From Enterococcus gilvus ATCC BAA-350 (GTDB taxonomy: Bacteria; Bacillota; Bacilli; Lactobacillales; Enterococcaceae): a stretch of 64,000 nt of DNA. Where the stretch lies: positions 1,193,501 through 1,257,500 of the forward strand of contig NZ_ASWH01000001.1 in the NCBI RefSeq assembly GCF_000407545.1, written 5' to 3'. Every line of letters starts with the position of its first letter. Position 1 is the stretch's first letter. This document shows, one piece after another, positions 54,920 through 62,714 of this stretch. Made by a program: the position numbers and the translations under genes. Below the pieces are notes generated by a model, which made no database searches, was not told where the DNA came from, and saw nothing but the letters and a program-made list of their open reading frames with translations.

Positions 54920-56330
54920 TTGGTTTAAACGTTTAAATCCTTTCCAATATGTCTATCATCGGGGAAACAGGATTCGGCCAAAAGACAAAAATTTGATTCA
55001 ATTTACATTTTTAAGTTGCCTAACGCCTCTTTTTATTAGTGAAATGTTGATGTTTCATCAGACCCCAATTAAGAAAGTCATTGATGATCCTTTACCCTTA
55101 TTTGAAAAATTAACTCTGGCGATTCATCAAGTCCATTGGGGGAAATTTATTGGTGTGCTATTTTTTTCAATCATTAGCTGTTCTTTAGTTGGCTATATAT
55201 TGTTTGCGTCTTTTCCTGATTGGTATCGAAGACTTAGGCATCGTCAAAAAATCGCTACGATGATTTTACAAAATCATTGGTACGAAGTCGAAACGGTTCA
55301 AAATGAGGGTTTTTTCAAAGATTTATCTTCTAAGCGTTCGAAAGAAAAAATCTCTTATTTTCCTAAATTTTATTATCAGATGAAACAGGGCTATTTGATA
55401 ATTTCTGTTGAGATTTCTCTTAATAGTTATCAAGATCAATTGCTTCATTTAGAAAAAAAGTTGGAAAGTGGACTGTATTGTGAACTCGTAGAAAAAGAGT
55501 TAAGAGATTCATTTGTCGTATACACATTGCTTTATGATACGATTTCAAATCGAATATCAATTGAAGATGTGTCTGCAAAAGATGGCAGCCTGCGACTAAT
55601 GAAAGACGTTTATTGGAGCTATGATGAACTGCCTCATATGTTATTGGCCGGAGGAACAGGAGGAGGAAAGTCTTATTTCATTCTGACTTTGATTGAGACC
55701 TTGCTGAAGACAAATGCAAAGCTCTATATCTTAGATCCGAAAAATTCTGACTTGGCGGATTTATCAGTAGTGCTTCCTGATGTCTATTATCGAAAAGAGG
55801 ATATGATTCAAGCTTTAAATGATTTCTACGAAAAAATGATTGATCGCACTGAGACAATGAAACAGATGGATGGATACAAAACGGGTGAAAATTATGCTTA
55901 TTTAGGATTAGAGCCGCATTTTTTGATATTTGATGAGTATGTCGCATTCATGGATATGATCGGTCGGGAAAGTAGCGAAGTCATGAATAAGATCAAGCAA
56001 ATCGTGATGTTAGGAAGACAGATGGGCTTTTTTATTATTCTGTCTTGCCAACGACCAGATGCAAAATACTTAGGCGATGGGATTCGTGATCAGTTTATGT
56101 TTCGAGTAGCCCTTGGTCGAATGAGTGAGTTGGGTTATGGCATGATGTTCGGTGATACAGATAAGGATTTCTTTCAAAAAAGAATTCGAGGGCGAGGCTA
56201 TGTAGATTCTGGAACAAGTGTAATCAGTGAGTTTTATACTCCGCTTGTTCCAAGAGGACACGATTTTATTCAAAGCATTAAAAAACTATATGAAGATCGA
56301 AACGATGAAATTGAATTAAAGATAGAATAG
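54912..56330 (+). CDS. FtsK/SpoIIIE-type coupling protein (Tn916 Orf21, TcpA-like)
   Basis: 472 residues. Two membrane helices lie at about 33-52 and 77-100. The motor has LLAGGTGGGKSYF (Walker A) near residue 246, FLIFDEYVAF (Walker B) near 337, and MGFFIILSCQRPDAKYLGDGIRDQF as a sensor motif. It brings the relaxase-DNA complex to the mating channel. Unlike the translocase of the left element, it is accompanied by a relaxase and a VirB4-like gene. Confidence 0.93.
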   Translation: MFDWFKRLNPFQYVYHRGNRIRPKDKNLIQFTFLSCLTPLFISEMLMFHQTPIKKVIDDPLPLFEKLTLAIHQVHWGKFIGVLFFSIISCSLVGYILFASFPDWYRRLRHRQKIATMILQNHWYEVETVQNEGFFKDLSSKRSKEKISYFPKFYYQMKQGYLIISVEISLNSYQDQLLHLEKKLESGLYCELVEKELRDSFVVYTLLYDTISNRISIEDVSAKDGSLRLMKDVYWSYDELPHMLLAGGTGGGKSYFILTLIETLLKTNAKLYILDPKNSDLADLSVVLPDVYYRKEDMIQALNDFYEKMIDRTETMKQMDGYKTGENYAYLGLEPHFLIFDEYVAFMDMIGRESSEVMNKIKQIVMLGRQMGFFIILSCQRPDAKYLGDGIRDQFMFRVALGRMSELGYGMMFGDTDKDFFQKRIRGRGYVDSGTSVISEFYTPLVPRGHDFIQSIKKLYEDRNDEIELKIE

Positions 56331-56341
56331 GAGAAAACAAG

Positions 56342-57556
56342 ATAAAATTTATTGATTTATTCGCAGGTGTCGGTGGATTTCGCTTTGGAATGGAGCGCGC
56401 CGGTCATACTTGTGTCGGATATGTTGAATGGGATAAATATGCACGGAAAAGTTATGAAGCAATCCATCAGGTCACAGATGAATGGACACGCCATGACATT
56501 ACTAAAATTTCTGATGAAGAATGGAAGGAGTTACGTGGAAAAGTTGATATCATTTGTGGAGGATTCCCTTGCCAAAGTTTTAGTATCGCCGGAAAACGAA
56601 GAGGTTTTCTGGAAACTAGAGGAACAATGTTTTTCGAAATTGCCCGAGCGGCCAAACAAATCCAACCACGGTTTCTTTTTCTTGAAAACGTCAAGGGGTT
56701 ACTCAGCCACGATAAAGGGAATACTTTTAGAACAATCCTCTCAACGCTTGATGAATTGGGGTATGATGCAGAATGGTGCGTATGTAACAATAAGTGGTTT
56801 GGAATTCCGCAAAACCGAGAGCGTACCTTCATTGTCGCAAGTCTTAGAGGATTCGGTCGATCCGAAATATTTCCTGTCAGAAGAGAAAACAAACAAACTT
56901 CTTCAAACGATCTAAAGCGAGTCAATGATGCGGATAAGACTAAAGAATTCGCTGGATTTGATATATCAAATCGATTCTATGATACTTCTGGCATTTCGCC
57001 TACGATCACTACACATGAAAAGCCCAAGATCATGGTAGCTGGAAATGTTAATCCTAGTGAGCGTGGAATGAGTGGAAAAGTTTATTACAGTGAAGGACTT
57101 TCACCAACTTTAACTGCTGGAACAGGTGAAGGACCAAAAATTCTATTGTCCAAAACAGATTTAGAAAAATTGAATAATGCATTACACGTAAAGACTGTTC
57201 TTACTGATAAAGGGGAACGGTCTCTTTTTATTCGAGAAGCTACGAAGAAAGGATTTAGCGAGGCAAAACCAGGTGATAGTGTCAATTTAGCTTTTCCATC
57301 ATCAAGGAATCGTCGCGGACGTGTAGGAAGACAAGTCTCTAATACGATCGTTACTGGAAATTCTCAAGGCGTCGTGACCAATGATTTACGAATTAGAAAG
57401 CTTACTCCAAAGGAATGCTGGAGACTGCAGAGCTTTCCAGATTGGGCTTATGAGCGAGCAGCAAAAGTAGTATCCGCTAGTCAATTATACAAACAAGCTG
57501 GCAATAGCGTGGCCCAAGAGGTAGTTTATCAAACTGCTTTACACGCATTCAATTAA
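56342..57556 (+). CDS. C5-cytosine DNA methyltransferase with apparent ATA start
   Basis: 404 residues if read from ATA at 56342, which lies 8 bases after AGGAG. Only this start keeps motif I (IDLFAGVGGFRFGMERAG). The next ATG, at 56390, would delete it. Motif IV GGFPCQSFSIAGKRRG has the catalytic Cys, VI is FLFLENVKGLL, VIII is FGIPQNRERTFIV, and X is YKQAGNSVAQEV. No matching nuclease is adjacent, so it is likely an orphan protecting the ICE. It lies between Orf21 and AbiH as cargo. Confidence 0.88.
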   Translation: MKFIDLFAGVGGFRFGMERAGHTCVGYVEWDKYARKSYEAIHQVTDEWTRHDITKISDEEWKELRGKVDIICGGFPCQSFSIAGKRRGFLETRGTMFFEIARAAKQIQPRFLFLENVKGLLSHDKGNTFRTILSTLDELGYDAEWCVCNNKWFGIPQNRERTFIVASLRGFGRSEIFPVRRENKQTSSNDLKRVNDADKTKEFAGFDISNRFYDTSGISPTITTHEKPKIMVAGNVNPSERGMSGKVYYSEGLSPTLTAGTGEGPKILLSKTDLEKLNNALHVKTVLTDKGERSLFIREATKKGFSEAKPGDSVNLAFPSSRNRRGRVGRQVSNTIVTGNSQGVVTNDLRIRKLTPKECWRLQSFPDWAYERAAKVVSASQLYKQAGNSVAQEVVYQTALHAFN

Positions 57557-57577
57557 AAACAGTAGGTGGTGATGTTA

Positions 57578-57862
57578 GTGGGTTACGAGGAACTGATAGG
57601 TACTCTTTATGATATGGCAAAAGAGACTGAGGATGAAGAGCTGCAAGAACGTTTATATGATTTAGGTTGGACGGTGAAAAAATGTGGTATCCGTGATATA
57701 AGTGAAGACCCTGAAGAGGAGATCCATTTTAGTGAATTACTCCGTCGGCTCGAATCTATGGCCGAACAAGCGAAAGAACTTTCAGATAAGATTATGCTAA
57801 ATGATTTGAAAAATACGTTAGCTTCTGATGGGATAGATGGCTATTTTGGGGGATTTTTCTAA
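57578..57862 (+). CDS. Hypothetical protein in ICE cargo
   Basis: 94 residues from GTG at 57578, 8 bases after AGGTGG; GTG/ATG codons at 57566-57574 overlap that site. Acidic and helical (EELIGTLYDMAKETEDEELQERLYDLGW ... SELLRRLESMAEQAKELSDK), ending GYFGGFF. Not recognised. Between the methyltransferase and AbiH, so perhaps part of the same cargo. Confidence 0.6.
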   Translation: MGYEELIGTLYDMAKETEDEELQERLYDLGWTVKKCGIRDISEDPEEEIHFSELLRRLESMAEQAKELSDKIMLNDLKNTLASDGIDGYFGGFF

Positions 57863-57921
57863 TAGTTTTATTATTAAAAAAAAAGGTTTTTTAGGTATAA
57901 TTGACTCAAAGAGGTGATTGA

Positions 57922-59133
57922 ATGGCTAAGCAGAATCTTTTAGTCATAGGGAATGGATTTGACTTAACTTGTAGATTGAAATCTTCATACACAGATTACT
58001 TCAATTCAAAATTTCCGGAAAATTTAAAAAAAAGTCTTGATTCATTGATACCGCTATTTGAAACATTTTATTTTAAATCCGTAGACGATAACGATCTTAA
58101 TTTTAATGTTTACTCACTTGGGTTAGAAGAGTCGACTCTGTATGGTGTCCCTGATGGAATAAATATTTGGGATTTAATAATTTATTATGGTATAAAGGGT
58201 CTTCCTGATAAGTGGAGTGATGTTGAATCGAGAATTTTAGAATTTTTAGTTTATAATCCAGAAATTGATGGACCAAAACAGAATATTCCAAACTTTAGTC
58301 AGTTAAAGGGACCAATGCAGTCATCTGATAAGTTATTTGATGGAAAAGAGTATTCTTCTTACTTTTATTCTCAGCTAATTAATTTTGCAGCAGCAAAATT
58401 TAAGTTGCCAAATCCTTCGAATTCTAAGGGAATTTTACTTTCCGAGTTAAAGAAATTCGAGGATCATTTCACAAAATATTTGCTAGGATTAACTAATGAT
58501 GACGGAAGCTATTCCTTTACAAGAAATGCTGATGAACTGTTACATGCGATTGTAAATCAAGCAGCTAGTTCACATACTTCTTCTCAAGCTGTTTTATCCT
58601 TTAACTATACCACACCGCTTTCTTCGAGTGAGCTTGCAAATATGCAAATGAATTGGCGGAATATTCATGGACAACTAGCCGATAATAATATAATTTTTGG
58701 GATCGATCAAAATAAAATAAAAGTTACTGATGTTGCTTACCAATTTACTAAAACTTATCGACAATTGATTGAGGAAAATGGTGGTACTGACCATTCAAAC
58801 AGTTTTTTACCAGAAAAAAACAAAATTGGCACAATAATTTTTTACGGACATTCACTTAGTGAAGCGGATTACTCCTATTTCCAATCAATCTTTGATTACT
58901 ATGATATCTATGGTTCTGAAGTTGAAATTACTTTTTTATACCATGACTACTTAAATGATGGAAACAATTCTCTTCAACAAATACAAGTTTTAAGTGTTAG
59001 TGAATTAATGAAAAAATATGGACAGACTATGGGAAATAAAGATCATGGTGAAAATTTGCTTCACAAATTAATCATTGAAAATAGATTGGAGATAAAAAAA
59101 ATAAAAGTTCCAACAATGATAGATTTAACTTAG
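57922..59133 (+). CDS. AbiH-family abortive infection protein
   Basis: 403 residues. KQNLLVIGNGFDLTCRLKSSYTDYF at the N-terminus is the AbiH (PF14253) signature. VLSFNYTTPL and NIHGQLADNNIIFGID follow, and IIFYGHSLSEADYSYFQSIFD near the end is also typical. AbiH proteins stop phage infection by an unsettled mechanism. It has its own ribosome site and possibly its own promoter at about 57880. More AT-rich than the ICE backbone, consistent with separate acquisition. Confidence 0.88.
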   Translation: MAKQNLLVIGNGFDLTCRLKSSYTDYFNSKFPENLKKSLDSLIPLFETFYFKSVDDNDLNFNVYSLGLEESTLYGVPDGINIWDLIIYYGIKGLPDKWSDVESRILEFLVYNPEIDGPKQNIPNFSQLKGPMQSSDKLFDGKEYSSYFYSQLINFAAAKFKLPNPSNSKGILLSELKKFEDHFTKYLLGLTNDDGSYSFTRNADELLHAIVNQAASSHTSSQAVLSFNYTTPLSSSELANMQMNWRNIHGQLADNNIIFGIDQNKIKVTDVAYQFTKTYRQLIEENGGTDHSNSFLPEKNKIGTIIFYGHSLSEADYSYFQSIFDYYDIYGSEVEITFLYHDYLNDGNNSLQQIQVLSVSELMKKYGQTMGNKDHGENLLHKLIIENRLEIKKIKVPTMIDLT

Positions 59134-59159
59134 CAGTAAAACAAGCAACAGCCGGCAAA

Positions 59160-59275
59160 CGCGCCCCAGCGCGGGTGACGAGCTGTTAGCTTTCTTTTTG
59201 GGACGCGCTTGCGCGGCCCAAAAAGTAGAAACCCCCAGTATCTAACTAGGGGGGGAGTAAACACTAAAATTATAA
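59160..59275. other. ICE origin of transfer (oriT) with upstream hairpins
   Basis: ACCCCCAGTATCTAACTAGG (59231-59250) followed by GGGGGAGTAAAC matches the Tn916/ICEBs1 oriT inverted repeat around the nic site. Upstream, TTTTTGGG..GCGC TTGC GCGG..CCCAAAAA (59196-59227) and CGCG CCCCAG CGCG (about 59170-59185) are GC-rich hairpins that may be a single-strand origin. It lies directly upstream of the MobT gene, as in Tn916. Confidence 0.85.
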
Positions 59276-59379
59276 CTTAATAATCGCTAAGAAGCTTGAT
59301 TTAACAAGTCAATTCTTAGAAATCAAGGGTGAGAAAAATTTTTCTATTTTTTCTCATCTTTTTTATTTGGAGGGGAAAT

Positions 59380-60567
59380 ATGAACTTTGGAGATTGGTTA
59401 CGAGAAAAACGAAGTGATTATGGAATCTCACAGCAACATTTAGCAGTGGAAAGTCAGTGCTCTAGGCGATATATCTCCATGATCGAAAACGGGAGCTATG
59501 AGCCATCCATAAAAATGCAGGCTGATATTCAAGAGGCGCTTAATCGAATGAATCCTGGTAAAGAGTTAGAACTGGTTTTTGACTATGTTCGCATACGATT
59601 CGAGACACATGATGTTCAATATGTGATCGAGAAAATTTTAAAAATAAAAATGAAATATATGATCTACGATGATTACGCCTTTTACGGTTATATCGCAAAA
59701 TATGTCTTCAGCAACATTCAAGTAATGATTTCACCGGAAGAAGATGATAAGGGAACTCTTATTGAGTTGAAGGGTCAAGGGTGTCGAGAATTTGAAAATA
59801 TTTTACTCGCTCAGGGTAGAAGTTGGTTTGATTTTTTTGTCAGGTGTGAGAAGGAAAAAGTTTTTTACAAACGAATTGATTTGGCGATAAATGATAATGT
59901 CGGTATCCTATCCATCCCTTTTCTTGGCGAAAAGTGTAAGCAAAGAGAATTGATCTCAAAATTTCGCTCATTCCAATCATTGGGGTCAGGCAAGTTCGAA
60001 AGTGAAGAGAATGAGTCTTTTGTCGGCAACACATTGTATCTTGGGTCGCTCAAAAGTGACATCTACTTTTGTTTTTACGAAAAGAATATTGAGCAGATGG
60101 TCAAAAAAGGTGTCCCCGCCGAAGAGATAGAAATCATCAATCGCTATGAGATTCGTCTGAAAAATGATCGAGCATACAATACTATCCAAGATTTATTAGT
60201 TTATCGAGATGTGGAACAAACAGTTTTCAGTATTATCAACACCTATATCGTTTTCTTGGAAGTAGGAAAGACTAAAAAGAAATCTTCTTGGAAAATGGAT
60301 CGCTCGTGGGAACGTTTTATCGGTCCAGATCGTGGAAAACTGAAATTAACAATGGAACCCAAGCCAATCGAATTGGGCCGAACGTTGTTGTGGTTGCGAA
60401 GGCAAGTGGCGCCCACTTTAAAAATGCTGCTGTTGATAGATGAAGAAAATAGTACCAACAGAATAAATGATTTACTAAATGATACGAATTTAACGAAAAA
60501 GCACGAAAAAATGATCGAACAACATACCGCGATCCTTCAAGAAATTCTGATGGAAAAGGGGGATTAA
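59380..60567 (+). CDS. MobT relaxase (Tn916 Orf20)
   Basis: 395 residues from ATG at 59380 behind GGAGGGG; an extension to 59329 encodes an unrelated hydrophobic stretch. An N-terminal HTH (WLREKRSDYGISQQHLAVESQCSRRYISMIENGSYEPS) is followed by the Rep_trans-like relaxase domain (WFDFFVRCEKEKVFYKRIDLAINDNVG). It nicks oriT and starts rolling-circle replication and transfer of the ICE. Confidence 0.93.
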   Translation: MNFGDWLREKRSDYGISQQHLAVESQCSRRYISMIENGSYEPSIKMQADIQEALNRMNPGKELELVFDYVRIRFETHDVQYVIEKILKIKMKYMIYDDYAFYGYIAKYVFSNIQVMISPEEDDKGTLIELKGQGCREFENILLAQGRSWFDFFVRCEKEKVFYKRIDLAINDNVGILSIPFLGEKCKQRELISKFRSFQSLGSGKFESEENESFVGNTLYLGSLKSDIYFCFYEKNIEQMVKKGVPAEEIEIINRYEIRLKNDRAYNTIQDLLVYRDVEQTVFSIINTYIVFLEVGKTKKKSSWKMDRSWERFIGPDRGKLKLTMEPKPIELGRTLLWLRRQVAPTLKMLLLIDEENSTNRINDLLNDTNLTKKHEKMIEQHTAILQEILMEKGD

Positions 60568-60568
60568 C

Positions 60569-60880
60569 TTGCTTTTAGTAAGCTTTGAAGTTAAGGATTA
60601 TCCTTTTCACTTTAATATCTATTCGTTCGAAAATCATTTGATAGGCATTGAGGAAGATCCAAAGTATTTACAACTATTTGAGATGGAGCAATTCGGCAGC
60701 CCTGCCGACTATTTCGATTGGCGAAAGAGTCTTGTAGGGTTTGGTTCGCTTTTAGATGTTCATGGATTACCCATATCAAAGAGTCATGAAAACTTTAATA
60801 CGTATCATAATTTTTTATCTCAAACAGAAACGGCATTAAAAATGAGAACAAGAAGATGGGGGAATCGATTTAGAAAGTAG
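60569..60880 (+). CDS. Hypothetical ICE protein
   Basis: 103 residues from TTG at 60569 behind AAAGGGGGA, one base after the MobT stop. SFEVKDYPFHFNIYSFENHLIGIEEDPKYLQLFEMEQFGSPADYFDW. It ends in the basic RTRRWGNRFRK, where a second coding-like frame overlaps. Not recognised; a frequent neighbour of mobT-type genes in enterococcal ICEs as far as I can tell. Confidence 0.6.
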   Translation: MLLVSFEVKDYPFHFNIYSFENHLIGIEEDPKYLQLFEMEQFGSPADYFDWRKSLVGFGSLLDVHGLPISKSHENFNTYHNFLSQTETALKMRTRRWGNRFRK

Positions 60881-61169
60881 ATTAACTAAGAGACTAAAGA
60901 AAAGCCAGTTTCTTTGTGGAGTTGAGCTTTATATTTATTACCGTTCAATAGGAAAATATACGACACTTTACTTAGAAGGAGAAAAGGATGATTTGTCCCA
61001 TGAGGTTGTCTACAGTTTTTATAAGATGAAAAGCTATCCGAATGGAAAAACTTATTTTAAGGTTTACTCTGATCGAGTATCATTAACAGTTGCCTTAAAA
61101 CGAATCGAGTCTTTTTCTCTTTACTTAGAAATTAATCAAAATGCACATCACTTGTTTAATAAGGTATAG
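60846..61169 (+). pseudogene. Coding-like frame without a start codon
   Basis: 107 codons open after a TGA at 60843, ending TAG at 61167. RLKKSQFLCGVELYIYYRSIGKYTTLYLEGEKDD ... ESFSLYLEINQNAHHLFNKV reads like protein, but no ATG, GTG or TTG precedes Met61-like FYKMKSYP. It may be the frameshifted continuation of the 60569 gene (a join in the +1 frame near 60865-60880 would give about 195 residues) or use a rare start. Confidence 0.5.
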
Positions 61170-61223
61170 ATGAAGCAATAAGTGAGACAGCTTTTTTGAA
61201 AAAGTTAGAAAGAAGGAGTACAC

Positions 61224-61445
61224 ATGAATTTTGGACAAAATTTATTTAATTGGTTCACGTCAAATGCGCAATCGCTAGTTCTGTTGGCCATTGCAGTGAT
61301 TGGCGTTTATTTAGGATTCAAGCGGGAGTTTTCAAAACTAATTGGATTCTTGATTGTTGCGGCGATCGCCGTTGGATTAGTGTTCAATACCTCCGGTGTT
61401 AAAGATGTTTTACTGCAAATCTTTAACACGGTGATCGGCGGTTAG
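61224..61445 (+). CDS. TcpD-like small membrane protein (Tn916 Orf19)
   Basis: 73 residues. NFGQNLFNWFTSNAQSLVLLAIAVIGVYLGFKREFSKLIGFLIVAAIAVGLVF has two membrane helices joined by a basic loop. Length and sequence style match Orf19 of Tn916. Part of the mating channel. Its stop abuts ardA. Confidence 0.9.
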   Translation: MNFGQNLFNWFTSNAQSLVLLAIAVIGVYLGFKREFSKLIGFLIVAAIAVGLVFNTSGVKDVLLQIFNTVIGG

Positions 61446-61961
61446 ATGTCAGTCAACATAGATGATATGCAAGTGTATATCGCAAATTTAGGAAAATACA
61501 ATGAGGGAGAACTTCAAGGAGCATGGTTCTCTCTCCCCATCGATTTAGAAGAAGTGGCAGAAAAAATTGGATTAGATGCTGAGTATGAAGAGTACGCTAT
61601 TCACGATTATGAATTGCCATTCCATATAGATGAATATACTTCAATTGATCATCTAAATGATGTCTATGAAAGAATTCAAGAAATTGACGGAAGTCCCGTT
61701 TATGATGAGATTAACGAAATTTTGGGTTATTGGTTCAAAGATATTGAAGAATTATTAGACAATGTAGATGATATTATTTGCTATTCGGATTGCGATTCCA
61801 TGGAAGATGTAGCAGAACAATATATCGAAGAAACGGGTATATTGAATAGCTTGCCTGAGAATATGCGATACTACTTTGATTATTCGGCGTTGGGCCGAGA
61901 TATGGAAATCGAAGGAAATTTTTTAGTTACTTCACATGGGGTATTTGAATATAGTGGTTAA
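61446..61961 (+). CDS. ardA: Antirestriction protein ArdA (Tn916 Orf18)
   Basis: 171 residues, extremely acidic. DDMQVYIANLGKYNEGELQGAWFSLP at the start and YFDYSALGRDMEIEGNFLVTSHGVFEY at the end are ArdA hallmarks. It mimics B-form DNA and blocks type I R-M enzymes during entry of the ICE. Starts right at the Orf19 stop. Confidence 0.96.
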   Translation: MSVNIDDMQVYIANLGKYNEGELQGAWFSLPIDLEEVAEKIGLDAEYEEYAIHDYELPFHIDEYTSIDHLNDVYERIQEIDGSPVYDEINEILGYWFKDIEELLDNVDDIICYSDCDSMEDVAEQYIEETGILNSLPENMRYYFDYSALGRDMEIEGNFLVTSHGVFEYSG

Positions 61962-61965
61962 TTTT

Positions 61966-61994
61966 GACGGATCGAAATTTGATCCGTCTTTTTT
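61966..61994 (+). terminator. Terminator after ardA
   Basis: GACGGATC / GATCCGTC with a 7-base loop and six Ts. Confidence 0.8.
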
Positions 61995-62009
61995 ATTAGG
62001 AGGAGAAGA

Positions 62010-62312
62010 ATGTATCAATATGTCATTAGTAATCCAGAACGTTTAACAGAAGAAATCAATAATTTGTTGTCTTTCCCATTGCTAAGAGAACAGATAAAAG
62101 AAAAACTATTTGAGCGTATCATTTCTGACGCAAAAGAGAACTGTGAGACAGCAACGCCGGAACAACTATTCGACGTGAAAGAATACGGTGTTTGGTTTCA
62201 TACTGTGAATTATCCTGAATTTCGAATCGGAATCGGTCGGTATGATACATTTGTGATTTATCGTTGCCGTATGGATGATGATCGATTAACTATTCGAATC
62301 GAACTGGAGTAG
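62010..62312 (+). CDS. Hypothetical ICE protein
   Basis: 100 residues with ATG after AGGAGGAG. Soluble; NPERLTEEINNLLSFPLLREQIKEKLFERIISDAKENC at the start and a strand-rich second half. Not part of the minimal Tn916 backbone as I know it; function unknown. Confidence 0.6.
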   Translation: MYQYVISNPERLTEEINNLLSFPLLREQIKEKLFERIISDAKENCETATPEQLFDVKEYGVWFHTVNYPEFRIGIGRYDTFVIYRCRMDDDRLTIRIELE

Positions 62313-62321
62313 TGAGGAAAA

Positions 62322-62714
62322 ATGAAAATAATAAAAAGCTATACCAGCATATGGAATGTAGAAAAAGTAATTTATGCCATCAATGATTTGAAGTTGCCAT
62401 TTCCCATCACTTTTAATCAGATGACTTGGTTTATTCTTTCTTTATTTACGGTCATCCTTTTATCGAATGTTCCACCGTTGTCATTTATTGACGGTGCGTT
62501 ATTAAAATATTTAGGAATACCAGGATTTATCGCATGGTTTATGTCGCAAAAATCTTTTGATGGAAAAAAACCAGTTGGATTTCTTCGTTCCATCTATCGT
62601 TATTACTCTAAGCCTAAAGTAACTTTTAATGAAAAAAAGGTGGAAGAGAAACAGTTTATCATAGAGCAAAGTATCACTTATGTAAGGAGTGAAGTCGTTG
62701 GATTATCCAATTAA
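62322..62714 (+). CDS. TcpE-like membrane protein (Tn916 Orf17)
   Basis: 130 residues. KIIKSYTSIWNVEKVIYAINDLKLPFPITFNQM is the family start. Two membrane helices (WFILSLFTVILLSNV and YLGIPGFIAWFMSQ) follow, then FDGKKPVGFLRSIYRYYSKP. A channel component of Tn916-type T4SS. Its end overlaps the VirB4-like gene by 17 bases. Confidence 0.9.
   Translation: MKIIKSYTSIWNVEKVIYAINDLKLPFPITFNQMTWFILSLFTVILLSNVPPLSFIDGALLKYLGIPGFIAWFMSQKSFDGKKPVGFLRSIYRYYSKPKVTFNEKKVEEKQFIIEQSITYVRSEVVGLSN

Noticed and set aside
56352..56915. A 187-residue open frame overlapping the methyltransferase
   Set aside because: It lies in another frame of a gene with complete methyltransferase motifs and has no family features.
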